Of a DNA stretch of 64,000 nucleotides, positions 8,314 to 17,511 are shown piece by piece. The stretch covers positions 496,001 to 560,000 of the forward strand of contig NZ_JBHLXC010000002.1 in NCBI RefSeq assembly GCF_042432495.1. Reading direction: 5' to 3'. The DNA is from Pseudochelatococcus lubricantis (lineage in GTDB: Bacteria > Pseudomonadota > Alphaproteobacteria > Rhizobiales > Beijerinckiaceae). The translations under genes were made by a program, and so were the position numbers. The notes beneath the pieces are model-generated. The model was given only the letters and a program-made list of their open reading frames with translations. It was not told the DNA's origin and did not search any database. The stretch's first letter is position 1. Each line of letters opens with the position of its first letter.

Positions 8314-9705
8314 TCAGAACACGTCGCTCCCCGCCATGCCCTTGGTCAGGGTCAGCAGGATGATCTTGATATCGAGCCATAGCGACCAGTTCTCGACGTA
8401 ATACAGATCGAGTTCCACGCCGCGCTCGGCTTTCTCAAGCGAATGAATACCGCCACGCATGCCGTTGATCTGCGCCCAGCCGGTAATACCGGGTTTCATG
8501 CGGTAGCGGTGCATGTAGGCACCCACCGTGTCGTACTGCCGGCCGCCGACATCCATCCTCGCCACGTGGGGACGCGGTCCGACGATGGACATGTGGCCCT
8601 CCAGCACGTTGAACAGTTGCGGCAGTTCGTCGAGCGACGTCCTGCGCAGGATGGCACCCACGCGCGTGATCCGCGCGTCGCCGCGCAACGTCCCCCGGGT
8701 GCCGTCGTCGACGGGGTCGACGCGCATGGTACGGAGTTTATAGAGCGTGAACGGTCTGTCGTTGCGTCCCACACGCTGCTGACGGAAGAGCACGGGGCCG
8801 GGCGATTCAAGACGTATGAGCAGTGCCGCGAGCAGGAGCAGCGGCAACGTAACCGCAAGCCCGGCAACCGCCACGACCTTGTCCTCGATCCATTTCGCGA
8901 ACAGCAGCGTGCCCTTGAGCGGCTGACGGACGACCTGTAGCGTCGGCAACTCGCCGACGCGCAGGACCTGCGCGAAACGCGGACGGAATGCGTCATGCGT
9001 CAACGACACCGTGACATCGACCGACAGGCGGCCCAGGCGGTCGATCAGCATCCCAAGACGCACGATGTCGTCCCAGGGCAGGGCGACGATCACAAGGTCG
9101 AGCGCATCGCGCCCGTCCCATGTCAGCAGGTCATCCGTGCGGCCGAGCACAGGCACGTCGGCGACGGCGCCCGTTCCCGCCGTGTCGTCGGTGAAGACGC
9201 CGATGCACTGCATCAGGCCCGCATCGTTCCGGTTCAGCCGGGAGATGGCCCTTTCCACCTCGGCGACGGCGCCCACAATGACGACGCGCCGGCGCAGGAC
9301 AGCCCGGCGGGCGAGATGATGCATGCCAGGCAGCACGATGGCCAGACGGCCGAACAGCAGCGCCGCGAACGGCGGCAGCATGGAGAGCGGAACGGCGGCG
9401 CCATAGGAGGGCGCGCCCGGCACGAGGGCGGTCTCGAAGACAGTCACCGCCACCACGGTCACGCCCGCGCCGACGGCGACCTGGCGAATCTGGCGCCCGG
9501 CCGACCGGTAATATTCGGCCCGGTAGGCGCCGCCAGCTTTCATGACGGCGCGATAGATCGCAGCCTGAAGCAGGCACAGCGCCGCACTGCGCGCGGCGGC
9601 GCCGTCCGCCCACAGGACATGCGCCGCCACCGCGCCGGCCGTGAGCATCGCAATGTCAACGAGCATGGCCAGCCTGTTGATCAGGCCATGCGTCCACCGT
9701 GTCAT
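8314..9705 (-). CDS. Polyprenyl glycosylphosphotransferase (exopolysaccharide priming enzyme)
   Basis: A 463-residue membrane protein of the WcaJ/WbaP/ExoY class. Four hydrophobic segments occupy the first about 130 residues, a nucleotide-binding CoA-like fold covers about 140-250, and another membrane hairpin near 270-290 precedes the catalytic bacterial sugar transferase domain. Diagnostic motifs are SPGPVLFRQQRVG, LYKLRTM, RRTSLDELPQLFNVL, MSIVGPRP and KPGITGWAQ. The enzyme transfers a sugar-1-phosphate to undecaprenyl phosphate to start the repeat unit. It is divergent from the export/polymerisation genes at 10.3-14.6 kb. Sugar specificity cannot be read from sequence; glucose or galactose is usual. 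Confidence 0.92.
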   Translation of the reverse strand: MTRWTHGLINRLAMLVDIAMLTAGAVAAHVLWADGAAARSAALCLLQAAIYRAVMKAGGAYRAEYYRSAGRQIRQVAVGAGVTVVAVTVFETALVPGAPSYGAAVPLSMLPPFAALLFGRLAIVLPGMHHLARRAVLRRRVVIVGAVAEVERAISRLNRNDAGLMQCIGVFTDDTAGTGAVADVPVLGRTDDLLTWDGRDALDLVIVALPWDDIVRLGMLIDRLGRLSVDVTVSLTHDAFRPRFAQVLRVGELPTLQVVRQPLKGTLLFAKWIEDKVVAVAGLAVTLPLLLLAALLIRLESPGPVLFRQQRVGRNDRPFTLYKLRTMRVDPVDDGTRGTLRGDARITRVGAILRRTSLDELPQLFNVLEGHMSIVGPRPHVARMDVGGRQYDTVGAYMHRYRMKPGITGWAQINGMRGGIHSLEKAERGVELDLYYVENWSLWLDIKIILLTLTKGMAGSDVF

Positions 9706-10269
9706 TCAATCACCTCGCCGAGCCCCCGGCACCGCAGCATCGAGGCAACCTCGCGAGAATTCGCTAAAAAGGCAATAATGACGCTAAATTTCCGCTTCCT
9801 TAAACATCAATATAACACTTAAATTTTATATTGATTTTTACACATAAATATAGATCAATTTATTGAAATTATTATTTAATTTAATGAAACTTCTATATTT
9901 AAATATGCATTCTTATAAATGAACATTTTATTCAGTATTCGTATTTTTGTTATGAAATTCCATTTCGTGACCGCCTTTCCTGTGGAAACTGGCCGCAAGA
10001 GCCGCCGACCACCATTGCGCACTGTCGCCAACCCGGGCCGCCGTGGTAAACAATATATACATCGATTCACCGCAATTATAAAGGTCGTATATTTTTCTAT
10101 TATCACAAATGATATTTGCTTTTTATAACTAATAAACGGAGCATAAGATGCTTTTTGGGAAGATATTATATAATAATAATTATGATAATTATCATTAGTT
10201 ATTTTTTATTTTCTTATTTTTTTCATTTTTACGTCCAGCTGTTCCACGGATAGCAGAAGGCAACTCGAA
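9706..10269. other. AT-rich divergent intergenic region of the exopolysaccharide locus
   Basis: A 564-bp spacer between divergent exopolysaccharide genes. Two long AT-rich blocks (about 9785-9950 and 10060-10235) flank a GC-rich island near 9965-10045. Both promoters must lie here. A 14-bp AT-rich palindrome is at 10182-10195. I see no convincing small gene. Confidence 0.55.
10182..10195. promoter_or_regulatory. AT-rich palindrome resembling a Fur-type box
   Basis: ATGATAATTATCAT is a perfect palindrome about 75 bp upstream of the co-polymerase start. It resembles half of a classic Fur box. Given the surrounding AT richness, chance is possible. Confidence 0.3.
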
Positions 10270-12387
10270 TTGGTGATCGCCACACATCGCGATGCGCATG
10301 GCCCCGATAACGCCGCAGGCGGTATCCGCGTGTCCGTGCCGGCGCGACATTTCACCGTCCGCGACCTGCTGGCGGCAGCCGCCTATCACAGGCGCGTCAT
10401 CGTTCTGGCGGCGCTTGTGCCGGTCGTCGCCGCCATCGCCCTCGCAGTCTTCTCGCGGATTCAGTACACGTCGAACGGCCTGCTGATGGTTCTCGTCTCC
10501 CGGGAGTATTCCGGCACGCAGGGCGTGACGGACAACGGTCCGGCCGTTCTGTCGGTCGAGGGCCTCAAATCCGTCGAGGCGGAGGTCCTCATCCTCGAAA
10601 GTGCCGAGGTTATCCGCGCGACGCTCGCCGACATCGGCTCGCAGGCTTTATTCCCGCCTTCGCTTGCCTCCCGCTGGTCCGTGGCGCTGGGACGGGATGC
10701 GGGTTCCAACGAGGACGCGGCACTCCAGGCGTTTCGCGAGCGGCTGCGCGCCAGCGTCCAGTCGGGCTCCAACGTCATTCTGGTGGGTTTCACCCATCCG
10801 GACCGCGATCTCGCCGTGATGGCGATGGACAGGCTCATCCACCACTATCTCGCCCGCCGCAAGACGCTGTTCGATAATCCGACATCGGCCATCCTGACAT
10901 CGCAGGTCGAGCACCTCGAAACCCGCCTCCGGGAGACGGACGGCGCCATTAGCGAAGAGATGACGCAAGCCGGCATCATTGACCTCGCCCAGGATCTGAC
11001 GCTCGCCGCCAACCAGGCCGACAGCATACTGGACCGCAGGCGGCAGGCGAGCGAGCGCCGGCGTGCGATCGACGGGCAACTCGCGCAGGCGGAAAAGCAG
11101 CGGGCGGCGCTGCACGACACCGTTTTCGACTCTCGCCAGCGTAGCAACGAAGCCGTACCCGGCAGCAACGCCGGCGACCTGCTGGTGCAACTGCGCACCG
11201 AGCGTGAATCGCTCATCAGACGCTATGCGCCCGGCCACCCGCTCATCCGCGAGGTAGACGCCAAGATCGCCGTGGCGATCGACAGCGCGAAACACCCGCC
11301 GGAGCGCTCCACGTGGTCGGAACGCGACGTTCGCAACCCTTCCGCCGACTTCATCGATAACATGGTGGTCAGCCTGAACGTGGAGCGCGACGCTCTCGAC
11401 CGGCAGATGCACGAACTCGATGCCCAGCAGGAACAGGCACAGCGGCGCGTGGACTCGCTGCGGAACGCCGAGACGCGGCTGCGCGTACTGCAGCGGGAGC
11501 GCACCGTCCTCACGGATACGCACGGCGAATACGTCAAACGCGCGGAAGCGGCCCGGATCGAGGAGACCGCCGCTGCAGTGCGGGCCTCCAATGTCCGGGT
11601 GATCCAGTCCGGCCGGGACGATGTCGTTGCGCGGCACCTGGCGCTACCGTTCATTGCGGCAGGGCTTCTCGCGGGCCTCCTTTCGGGCGCCGCAGCCGGC
11701 GTCTGCGCGGCGGAACTGCGCCCCGGCTTCATTCGCCAGCAGGATGCGGAGCGGGCGCTGCGCCTTCCCGCGCTCGCTGTGTTGGCGGATGCGCCCGGGG
11801 GTTTCGACGCGCCGCAGAACCGGCAGGCGCTGCTATCGCTCGTCGCGCGCCTGCGCGACATCGATGTCGGCGGCGAGCCGTTATCGACCCTGCAACTCGT
11901 GGATATTGGCGCTGCCGGCGACAACGTGCGCCTCACCGAAGCGCTCGCGGTCGAACTGGGCGCGGGCAGGGGGCTGCGCACGCTCGCCATCGGCGTATCC
12001 GTACCCGTAACGCAGGAAATCGAGAGTTACGACGGCGTCCGGATCGCGCAGACTGCCATTCCCGGCCTCGACGTCGCCTCGGTCGACGCCGACTCGCCGC
12101 TCGTAAGCCTCAGCGCGCCGCCCCGCAGCGCGCGCGACCTGCTGGCGGGGCTGCGCCATCGCTACGACGTGATCCTGATCGGCTTTCCAGCCCCATCGAT
12201 TCATCTCACGCGCCGCCTCGCAGTTGCCGTCGAGGCGAGCCTGCTGGTGGTGCGCGCGGAACAGTCGCGCGGCCCCGTCGCGACGTGGAGCCGCGACAAC
12301 ATCTTCGACGCCGGCGGCGGCATTGCCGGCTTCGTGTTCACGGGACGCAAGTTCTACCTGCCGGAATGGATTTACCGATGGCTGTGA
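10270..12387 (+). CDS. Polysaccharide co-polymerase (Wzz/GumC-like) with degenerate BY-kinase domain
   Basis: A 705-residue inner-membrane protein. A first transmembrane helix near residues 40-60 precedes a large periplasmic coiled-coil region (about 200-440), and a second helix lies near 455-480. A cytoplasmic tail of about 210 residues has the fold order of a bacterial tyrosine kinase, ending in RYDVILIGFPAP and LLVVRAEQSRGPVA. I find no Walker A P-loop and no tyrosine-rich C-terminus, so kinase activity is unlikely. The protein probably sets chain length and couples polymerisation to the Wza-like exporter encoded next. The start is TTG 10270 (AGAAGG upstream) or GTG 10273; no ATG fits. Confidence 0.85.
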   Translation: MVIATHRDAHGPDNAAGGIRVSVPARHFTVRDLLAAAAYHRRVIVLAALVPVVAAIALAVFSRIQYTSNGLLMVLVSREYSGTQGVTDNGPAVLSVEGLKSVEAEVLILESAEVIRATLADIGSQALFPPSLASRWSVALGRDAGSNEDAALQAFRERLRASVQSGSNVILVGFTHPDRDLAVMAMDRLIHHYLARRKTLFDNPTSAILTSQVEHLETRLRETDGAISEEMTQAGIIDLAQDLTLAANQADSILDRRRQASERRRAIDGQLAQAEKQRAALHDTVFDSRQRSNEAVPGSNAGDLLVQLRTERESLIRRYAPGHPLIREVDAKIAVAIDSAKHPPERSTWSERDVRNPSADFIDNMVVSLNVERDALDRQMHELDAQQEQAQRRVDSLRNAETRLRVLQRERTVLTDTHGEYVKRAEAARIEETAAAVRASNVRVIQSGRDDVVARHLALPFIAAGLLAGLLSGAAAGVCAAELRPGFIRQQDAERALRLPALAVLADAPGGFDAPQNRQALLSLVARLRDIDVGGEPLSTLQLVDIGAAGDNVRLTEALAVELGAGRGLRTLAIGVSVPVTQEIESYDGVRIAQTAIPGLDVASVDADSPLVSLSAPPRSARDLLAGLRHRYDVILIGFPAPSIHLTRRLAVAVEASLLVVRAEQSRGPVATWSRDNIFDAGGGIAGFVFTGRKFYLPEWIYRWL

Positions 12388-13148
12388 TGCTTAAGCACGC
12401 GCGCGTCGCAATGGCCGCCACGCTGCTGGCCGGATGCGCCGCTGTGGACCGGAACGAGACTGCCCTGTCCACCGGCCAGAACCTGACCTTCGTCGAGGCC
12501 AACACCGAGGGCTTCGTGGCCTGGAGCGACACGGCACCGCCCGTATACCGCGTCGGCCCGGGTGATCGCCTGAAGATCAAGTTCCTGCTGACGCAGGAAA
12601 TGGACGAGGACGTCATCGTTTCGCCAGACGGCCATATCGGCCTTCGCGCCACCGGGCAGGTACGGGCCACCGGACGCACGCTGCCGGAGCTTGAGACGCT
12701 CATCCGCGCGGTTTCGCGCAGGACGGTCGCCGATCAGCAGGTGGTGGTGTCGATCGAGGAGGCGGTATCGTCCCGCATCTACATCGGCGGCGCGGTCCGC
12801 AACCCGGGCTCGATGCAACTCACGGACATGCGTATCAACGCGCTGCACGCCGTTCTGCTGGCCGGCGGCTTCACGGACGACGCACGCCTCGGCCAGATCG
12901 CCGTCATCCGCCGCAGTCCGGAGGGCAAGGCGATGCTGCGCACACTGGACATCCGCGCCGTGATCGAGACTGGCGGCGTCGAGGACATTGCTCTGCAGCC
13001 GGGCGACGTCATCTATGTCCCGCGCAGCTCGATCGCGGAGGTCAACCTGTGGGTCGACCAGTTCATCAACAAGGTGGTGCCATTCCAGCGCAGCTTCGGT
13101 TACACGATCGGCAGCTACAGCACGACGACCGGGGGCATCATGCCTTGA
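12378..13148 (+). CDS. Polysaccharide export outer-membrane lipoprotein (Wza-like)
   Basis: A 256-residue lipoprotein with a signal peptide ending in the lipobox LLAGC. A polysaccharide export domain (YRVGPGDRLKIKF, then SPDGHIGLRATGQVRATG) is followed by a SLBB domain (SRIYIGGAVRNPGSM, NALHAVLLAGGF, LQPGDVIYVP). It forms the outer-membrane channel for the exported polymer. ATG 12378 overlaps the previous gene by 10 bp. ATG 12387, in a TGATG overlap with its stop, is equally possible and would give a shorter signal peptide. Translational coupling with the co-polymerase is likely either way. Confidence 0.9.
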   Translation: MAVMLKHARVAMAATLLAGCAAVDRNETALSTGQNLTFVEANTEGFVAWSDTAPPVYRVGPGDRLKIKFLLTQEMDEDVIVSPDGHIGLRATGQVRATGRTLPELETLIRAVSRRTVADQQVVVSIEEAVSSRIYIGGAVRNPGSMQLTDMRINALHAVLLAGGFTDDARLGQIAVIRRSPEGKAMLRTLDIRAVIETGGVEDIALQPGDVIYVPRSSIAEVNLWVDQFINKVVPFQRSFGYTIGSYSTTTGGIMP

Positions 13149-14578
13149 AGCGCGTGCCCGGACCGGATGAGCCGAACCATCCCATAACCCCTCCCGCACC
13201 CGCAGGCGCCACTCCGCCAGCGTTGGAAGCCATTTTGCCGGGAGCGGACATCGCCGGTGGCAGCGCGGCGGAGCCGACGGGCGGGACCCATAACGTGGCG
13301 ATCACCGTCATCCTGCTGGTCGTGTTGCCGTTTTTCGGCCAGAGCTTCTACTACATGAGCCAGTGGCCTGCGGTCTACTATCTGTCGAAGGCGTGGCCGG
13401 TCATCGTCGTCCTGCTCACACTGCGCGGGCTGACGTCGGCGGATGCGCCGCTGCGTCCGTTCTTCCTCCTTCTCCTCGCGTATCTGTTAGGCATCGCTCC
13501 CGTCGTGGCCATGGCGAACTGGGGCGGCGGCCTTGCCGATGCGATGCTTACCACGGTGAAGGTCTGGCCCTTCACCTATTACTTCGCGCTGCTCGCCCTG
13601 CTCAGGCTGCTGGCTCCGACGCCGCGGCAACTGGCGTGCTCCATGCTGGCGCCGGGTGTTGCCACCTTCGTGCTGATGCCGTTGTTATGGCTCACCATTC
13701 CTGAAAGCTGGTACTCGACCGATGCCGTTGGCGCGAAGTTCCTGCTTTATGACGTCGAACGCGGCTATCGCATCTACATGCCAATGTTCTTCGGTGTATT
13801 GCTGCTGTTCTATCTTGTCAGACGCCTACAGCAACAACGCGAGTTATGGGTGGCGCTCGCGATCCTCTGCTGTTTTGCAATGCTGGTATTTATCTACAAA
13901 CAGCGCATGACCATCGCTGCCGCCGCTGTCGTGGCGGGGCTCGCGCTGATACCGCCGCGGTGGTTCCGGCTTGCCGCGGCGCTGGTGCTTTGCGGCGGTA
14001 CCGCGGCGGCGGTTGGCGCAGGGTTCAGCCCTTTCGCCGCATCGGTTCAGGAGGTGCTCGGCGGCTCGCTGTCGGTGCGCCTGCAGTCGCTGCGGTCCGC
14101 TTTCGCCTATCTCGGCGACAATCCCTTCGGCTGGCTCGTCGGCATGGGTGCGATGTCGCGTTTCGGGGAGGTGACGATGGGGGACATTCTCGGCAACGAC
14201 TTCTTCTTTCTCGCGGACATCGGCTGGGCCGGCATTGTCTTCGAATACGGCCTTGCGGGCGCCGCGTTGATCCTTTCCATCCACTTCGCGGGCTTCCGTC
14301 TGGCGCGCGGACTGGCCCGGGGCGGCGCGGCGTCGCCGTTCGTGATGGCCGTCGGCGACTACATCCTGTTCATGCTTGTCCAGTCCGCCGTCTATTCCCT
14401 CGTCTTCGTTCCTGGCGAGTTCGCATCGTTGCTCGCCATTGCCGTCTATCTCGATCGGCCCGGCGGCACTGCCCCCACTGATGCGCCGCAAGCGCATACA
14501 CCGGCCGCTGCCATCCATTTCGAACCCCGACCGCCGGCGATCCTTCATGCGCCGGCATGTACGCGAACCCGTCGATGA
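13145..14578 (+). CDS. O-antigen ligase/polymerase-like membrane protein
   Basis: A 477-residue protein with a proline-rich cytoplasmic N-terminus of about 45 residues and then about ten hydrophobic helices. A larger loop carries the RLQSLRSAFAYLGDNPFGWLVGMG segment typical of Wzy/WaaL-type proteins (a region usually active in polymer transfer). The tail of about 40 residues is polar. It probably polymerises the exopolysaccharide repeat. TTG 13145, overlapping the wza-like stop by 4 bp, is the likely start. Gene order co-polymerase, exporter, polymerase forms one operon. Glycosyltransferases and a flippase are missing from the window. Confidence 0.8.
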   Translation: MKRVPGPDEPNHPITPPAPAGATPPALEAILPGADIAGGSAAEPTGGTHNVAITVILLVVLPFFGQSFYYMSQWPAVYYLSKAWPVIVVLLTLRGLTSADAPLRPFFLLLLAYLLGIAPVVAMANWGGGLADAMLTTVKVWPFTYYFALLALLRLLAPTPRQLACSMLAPGVATFVLMPLLWLTIPESWYSTDAVGAKFLLYDVERGYRIYMPMFFGVLLLFYLVRRLQQQRELWVALAILCCFAMLVFIYKQRMTIAAAAVVAGLALIPPRWFRLAAALVLCGGTAAAVGAGFSPFAASVQEVLGGSLSVRLQSLRSAFAYLGDNPFGWLVGMGAMSRFGEVTMGDILGNDFFFLADIGWAGIVFEYGLAGAALILSIHFAGFRLARGLARGGAASPFVMAVGDYILFMLVQSAVYSLVFVPGEFASLLAIAVYLDRPGGTAPTDAPQAHTPAAAIHFEPRPPAILHAPACTRTRR

Positions 14579-14599
14579 GCTCGTGTCGCGCACCCGCAA

Positions 14600-15592
14600 T
14601 CACACGGCGAGCGGGAACGGCAGCTCGATCTGCTCCTGCTCGATCCTGCGCGGCAGCGCGTGCTTGTAGTGATAGCGGCGGATCTTGCGCTTGCCGGCCC
14701 CCAGCAGTTCGATCGACCATTCCTTGAGACCGCCGGCGCGGATCATGTCGTCAAACGCCTGCCGACAATCCTTGCGGAACTGGGAGCGGGTCGAATCCGT
14801 CTCACGCTCGCCATAGACCTCACGGTCGACAAGGCTAGCCAGCATGGTCTCGTCGACAAAAAGGTGGGTGGGCTTCGAGTCGATATATGGCCAGAACGAC
14901 TTGGCATAGTCCGACTTCAGCGCGAACTGCACCTCGGCGTTGAGGGAAACGAGGTTCTTGGTACGGAACGCCGCCAGCACGCCGCGCCCGAAACGGACCT
15001 TCACGCGGCTGTCGAGATTGACGCCGTCCCATTCCACGGTATCGATAATACCGGTGATCATGCCGCGTCCGCCGAGCCTGCCGCGATGCAGCTTCTCCAT
15101 GATCTGGTCGGGATTGCCTTCATAGATGGTGATCACCACCTGGCGCAGATCCTGAAACACCTGTTTCTGGGTGAGCAGGTTGTTGACGTGCTGCGTGAGG
15201 CCCTGGGCCTTGAGCAGCTCACGCCAGGTGGTAACAACCTCGATCACCTCGTAATGGGACGGAACACCTTGCAGCGTGCCATTTTGCGGCGCATCGGGAT
15301 TGGGAATGCGCAGCGTCGTCATGCGCTCCTTCAGGCGGAACAGCGCATAGATGACATCACGGTGCAGGCTGCCGAGTTCGCCGCCACGCACCTGCACCAC
15401 GGACTGACCAGGAACATAGAAAATGCGCTCGATATTCGAATCAATGATACCGCGGCGCTTGGGGGCAAACGCCGACGTGCGCGTGAGCTTGGCCGGCACG
15501 GGCGCGGGATTGCGGCGCCCGCGCCTGTTCTGGCGCGTCCGACGGTCACGCTCAAGCCGCTTGCGCTCAACTTCACTGAGTTCCTCAGCCAT
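14600..15592 (-). CDS. Plasmid replication initiator protein (RepA-type)
   Basis: A 330-residue basic protein (arginine-rich N-terminus). The middle and C-terminal parts carry winged-helix-like segments resembling plasmid initiators such as RepA_C proteins (for example VSLNAEVQFALKSDYAKSFWPYID). The strongest support is position: its start faces an array of about 21-bp iterons beginning roughly 110 bp upstream. It therefore probably binds these repeats and opens the origin. It is unlike repC of repABC replicons, and it is separated from repA/repB by the exopolysaccharide genes. Family assignment is by pattern recognition and context. Confidence 0.75.
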   Translation of the reverse strand: MAEELSEVERKRLERDRRTRQNRRGRRNPAPVPAKLTRTSAFAPKRRGIIDSNIERIFYVPGQSVVQVRGGELGSLHRDVIYALFRLKERMTTLRIPNPDAPQNGTLQGVPSHYEVIEVVTTWRELLKAQGLTQHVNNLLTQKQVFQDLRQVVITIYEGNPDQIMEKLHRGRLGGRGMITGIIDTVEWDGVNLDSRVKVRFGRGVLAAFRTKNLVSLNAEVQFALKSDYAKSFWPYIDSKPTHLFVDETMLASLVDREVYGERETDSTRSQFRKDCRQAFDDMIRAGGLKEWSIELLGAGKRKIRRYHYKHALPRRIEQEQIELPFPLAV

Positions 15593-15701
15593 GCCTTCCT
15601 CCGCCCGCTATCCGGATCGCCACATCCGGTCCCGACCAACCGACCCACGACCTTGCCAACGCCGTCAGCTTTGGCGGCATATGCACCGACCGTCAAGCAA
15701 A

Positions 15702-15855
15702 CGGGAATAGCGGTCACGGAAACACAGGTTTTCAACAGGCCGAGCGTATGGGAACGGCGGTCACGACAACGGAAGCACCGGCCCCGGAAACGGGAACAGT
15801 GGTCTCGGCAACCGGAGTCGTGGTCACGGAAATCGGGAACAGCGGTCACGAAAGC
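15702..15855 (+). repeat. Iteron cluster
   Basis: Copies of a motif close to CGGGAACAGCGGTCACGGAA begin at 15702, 15749, 15770 (degenerate), 15791, 15812 and 15834. The last five follow each other at 21-22 bp, about two helical turns, as in iteron origins. All lie on the plus strand upstream of the minus-strand initiator gene. GGTCACG is the best conserved part; the GGGAA element is a little more variable. Confidence 0.85.
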
Positions 15856-16099
15856 GGCCGTTAACACTTTGTAAATGCTCAGAATGGGGAGTCAGACTCT
15901 TTATAAAGGATTCTTTTAAGGATAATTTCTAACGACAGCGCTCCTTCGAAAACGCCTCCAAAAAACCAGCATCGCCCGTCTCCCGTAAAATCAGTCCGTC
16001 ATGTCTCCTTAGGCTCTCCAGCCAACCGCATCAGAATCCGCTCTCTTCCCCGAACAAAAGCAGGCTCCACGCCAAGCACCTGATTCCATACATCTCTAT

Positions 16100-16766
16100 C
16101 CGGAATAGCGATCACGGAATCACCCTTCTGAAGCGTTTCCGATTCGGTACGCTCCCGGAATCCGTCAACATGCATCAGTTAAAATTATCAAACTTTATCA
16201 ATGCGGTAATCGGGAACAAAAGCCCCGGAAGGCTATAGTGCCTGCTTCATGCCTTGCTCCCCGGCGCATTACGGGACCTATTGGACAGGCGGGCCAAAAA
16301 GGTTAACGGAATTCCCCATGATTTAGTAAGATTTTGAAATATCGTGTAGTTTTCGGGAACGCCGGTCACGAACCATCGCGATTCCGGCCTCCGGCTGCGG
16401 CTTCGACTACCCGGCCAACTTGCCCCAGCGCCAGAATCAGCCTCCTGATACGCCTCGACAAACCGGCCCTTATCGCCTCTTCAGCAGATATTCACTGTTT
16501 CCACCATGTTCAGTCCACACAGCACTTCATTTCCCGGCGTTTCTCATCGACGACGTACGCCAACATCTCGCAACGCGGGAATGGCAGTCACGGAACAGCC
16601 ATCCAAGGCACGTGCTTCCACTGTCAACGGAGGCATATAACCGTCTGGAAATGCAGGCAGACAAGACATAGCCGGAGGCCGGAACAGCGGTCACGGAACC
16701 GATCGCCGTGGCGTGGCATGACACGGCCACGTTATCGCATTCAGTGCGGGAATAGCGGATACGAAA
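16100..16766 (+). repeat. Dispersed iteron copies
   Basis: Further plus-strand copies of the same motif lie near 16100-16121, 16353-16374, 16575-16596, 16679-16700 and 16744-16766, with a weak one near 16210-16232. Unlike the cluster at 15.7-15.86 kb they are not in tandem. They could be copy-control or handcuffing sites. Confidence 0.75.
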
Positions 16767-16962
16767 CAACCACCCGGCCCCTGCGGCACGGAATGATGGT
16801 GTCAGGAAAGCTATAGTTCACCGTGCATGAAAAGGGCCTTTGAATGGAATTATTATAATAAAACAAAATGTTATTATTATTTACATTTAGCCGATAAAGG
16901 TCCAATAGATATTCATAAACTTGCTCATGTGTCGTGAGACACCAGACCGTTGAGGATGTGCC

Positions 16963-17511
16963 ATGTCCAGCCCCTTTCGCGCGATGATGCTTCGCGGCGT
17001 CCCGGTTCAGACCGATCCCCGCACCCTCGTCCAGAATGTCGGCAGCCCTGTGAAGACCGGCTGCGGCTTCCACGACGTCCGTGAGATACTGCGTTCAGCC
17101 GGTCTGCGGCCGACACGCCAGCGCATCATGTTGGGGTGGCTGCTGTTCGGGCGCGGTCACCGCCATCTGACGGCCGAGATGCTCTATGACGAAGCCTGCG
17201 AGGCCAAGATCAGCGTGTCACTGGCCACCGTCTACAATACGCTACACCAGTTCAGGGAAGCGGGTCTGCTGCGCCAGCTCGCTGTCGACGGCACCAAGAG
17301 CTATTTCGACACCAACATTGCCGAACACCATCATTTCTTCGTGGAAGACGACCAGACGCTGGTCGATATTCCGGACGGACTGATTTCCGTCGCCGGCCTT
17401 CCGGAAGCGCCCGAGGGCATGGAGATCGTCTGCGTCGAGGTGATCGTGCGGGTGAAGCGCAAGGCCGCAAAAACCGCTGCCTCGTCCACGCGCGGACTGG
17501 TCGAAGCTTGA
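16963..17511 (+). CDS. irr: Iron response regulator Irr (Fur family)
   Basis: A 182-residue Fur-family protein very close to rhizobial Irr. The winged helix covers HDVREILRSAGLRPTRQR to SVSLATVYNTLHQFREAGLL, and the dimerisation domain begins with SYFDTN and the HHH heme/metal motif (EHHHFFVED). Irr is the heme-sensing global iron regulator of Rhizobiales and represses or activates genes when iron is low. The first about 35 residues extend beyond the core, so a later start is possible. Placement near a siderophore cluster fits iron control. The next gene overlaps its stop codon. Confidence 0.88.
   Translation: MSSPFRAMMLRGVPVQTDPRTLVQNVGSPVKTGCGFHDVREILRSAGLRPTRQRIMLGWLLFGRGHRHLTAEMLYDEACEAKISVSLATVYNTLHQFREAGLLRQLAVDGTKSYFDTNIAEHHHFFVEDDQTLVDIPDGLISVAGLPEAPEGMEIVCVEVIVRVKRKAAKTAASSTRGLVEA

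Larger units (their letters stand above)
15593..16962. other. Replication origin region (iterons and AT-rich segments)
   Basis: A 1.37-kb stretch without a credible gene. It holds a tandem iteron cluster (15702-15855) and at least five dispersed iteron copies (16100-16766). AT-rich segments at 15890-15930 and 16825-16910 are candidates for the melting element or for the irr promoter. Open frames here are short and run through the repeats. Confidence 0.7.

Noticed and set aside
14600..15592. repC of a repABC operon
   Set aside because: The sequence pattern is not RepC, the gene is not downstream of repB, and it faces iterons.
15702..16766. Repeated 21-bp motif as a CRISPR array
   Set aside because: Copies are tandem without spacers or irregularly scattered, too short and variable, and lie beside a replication initiator; iterons explain them.
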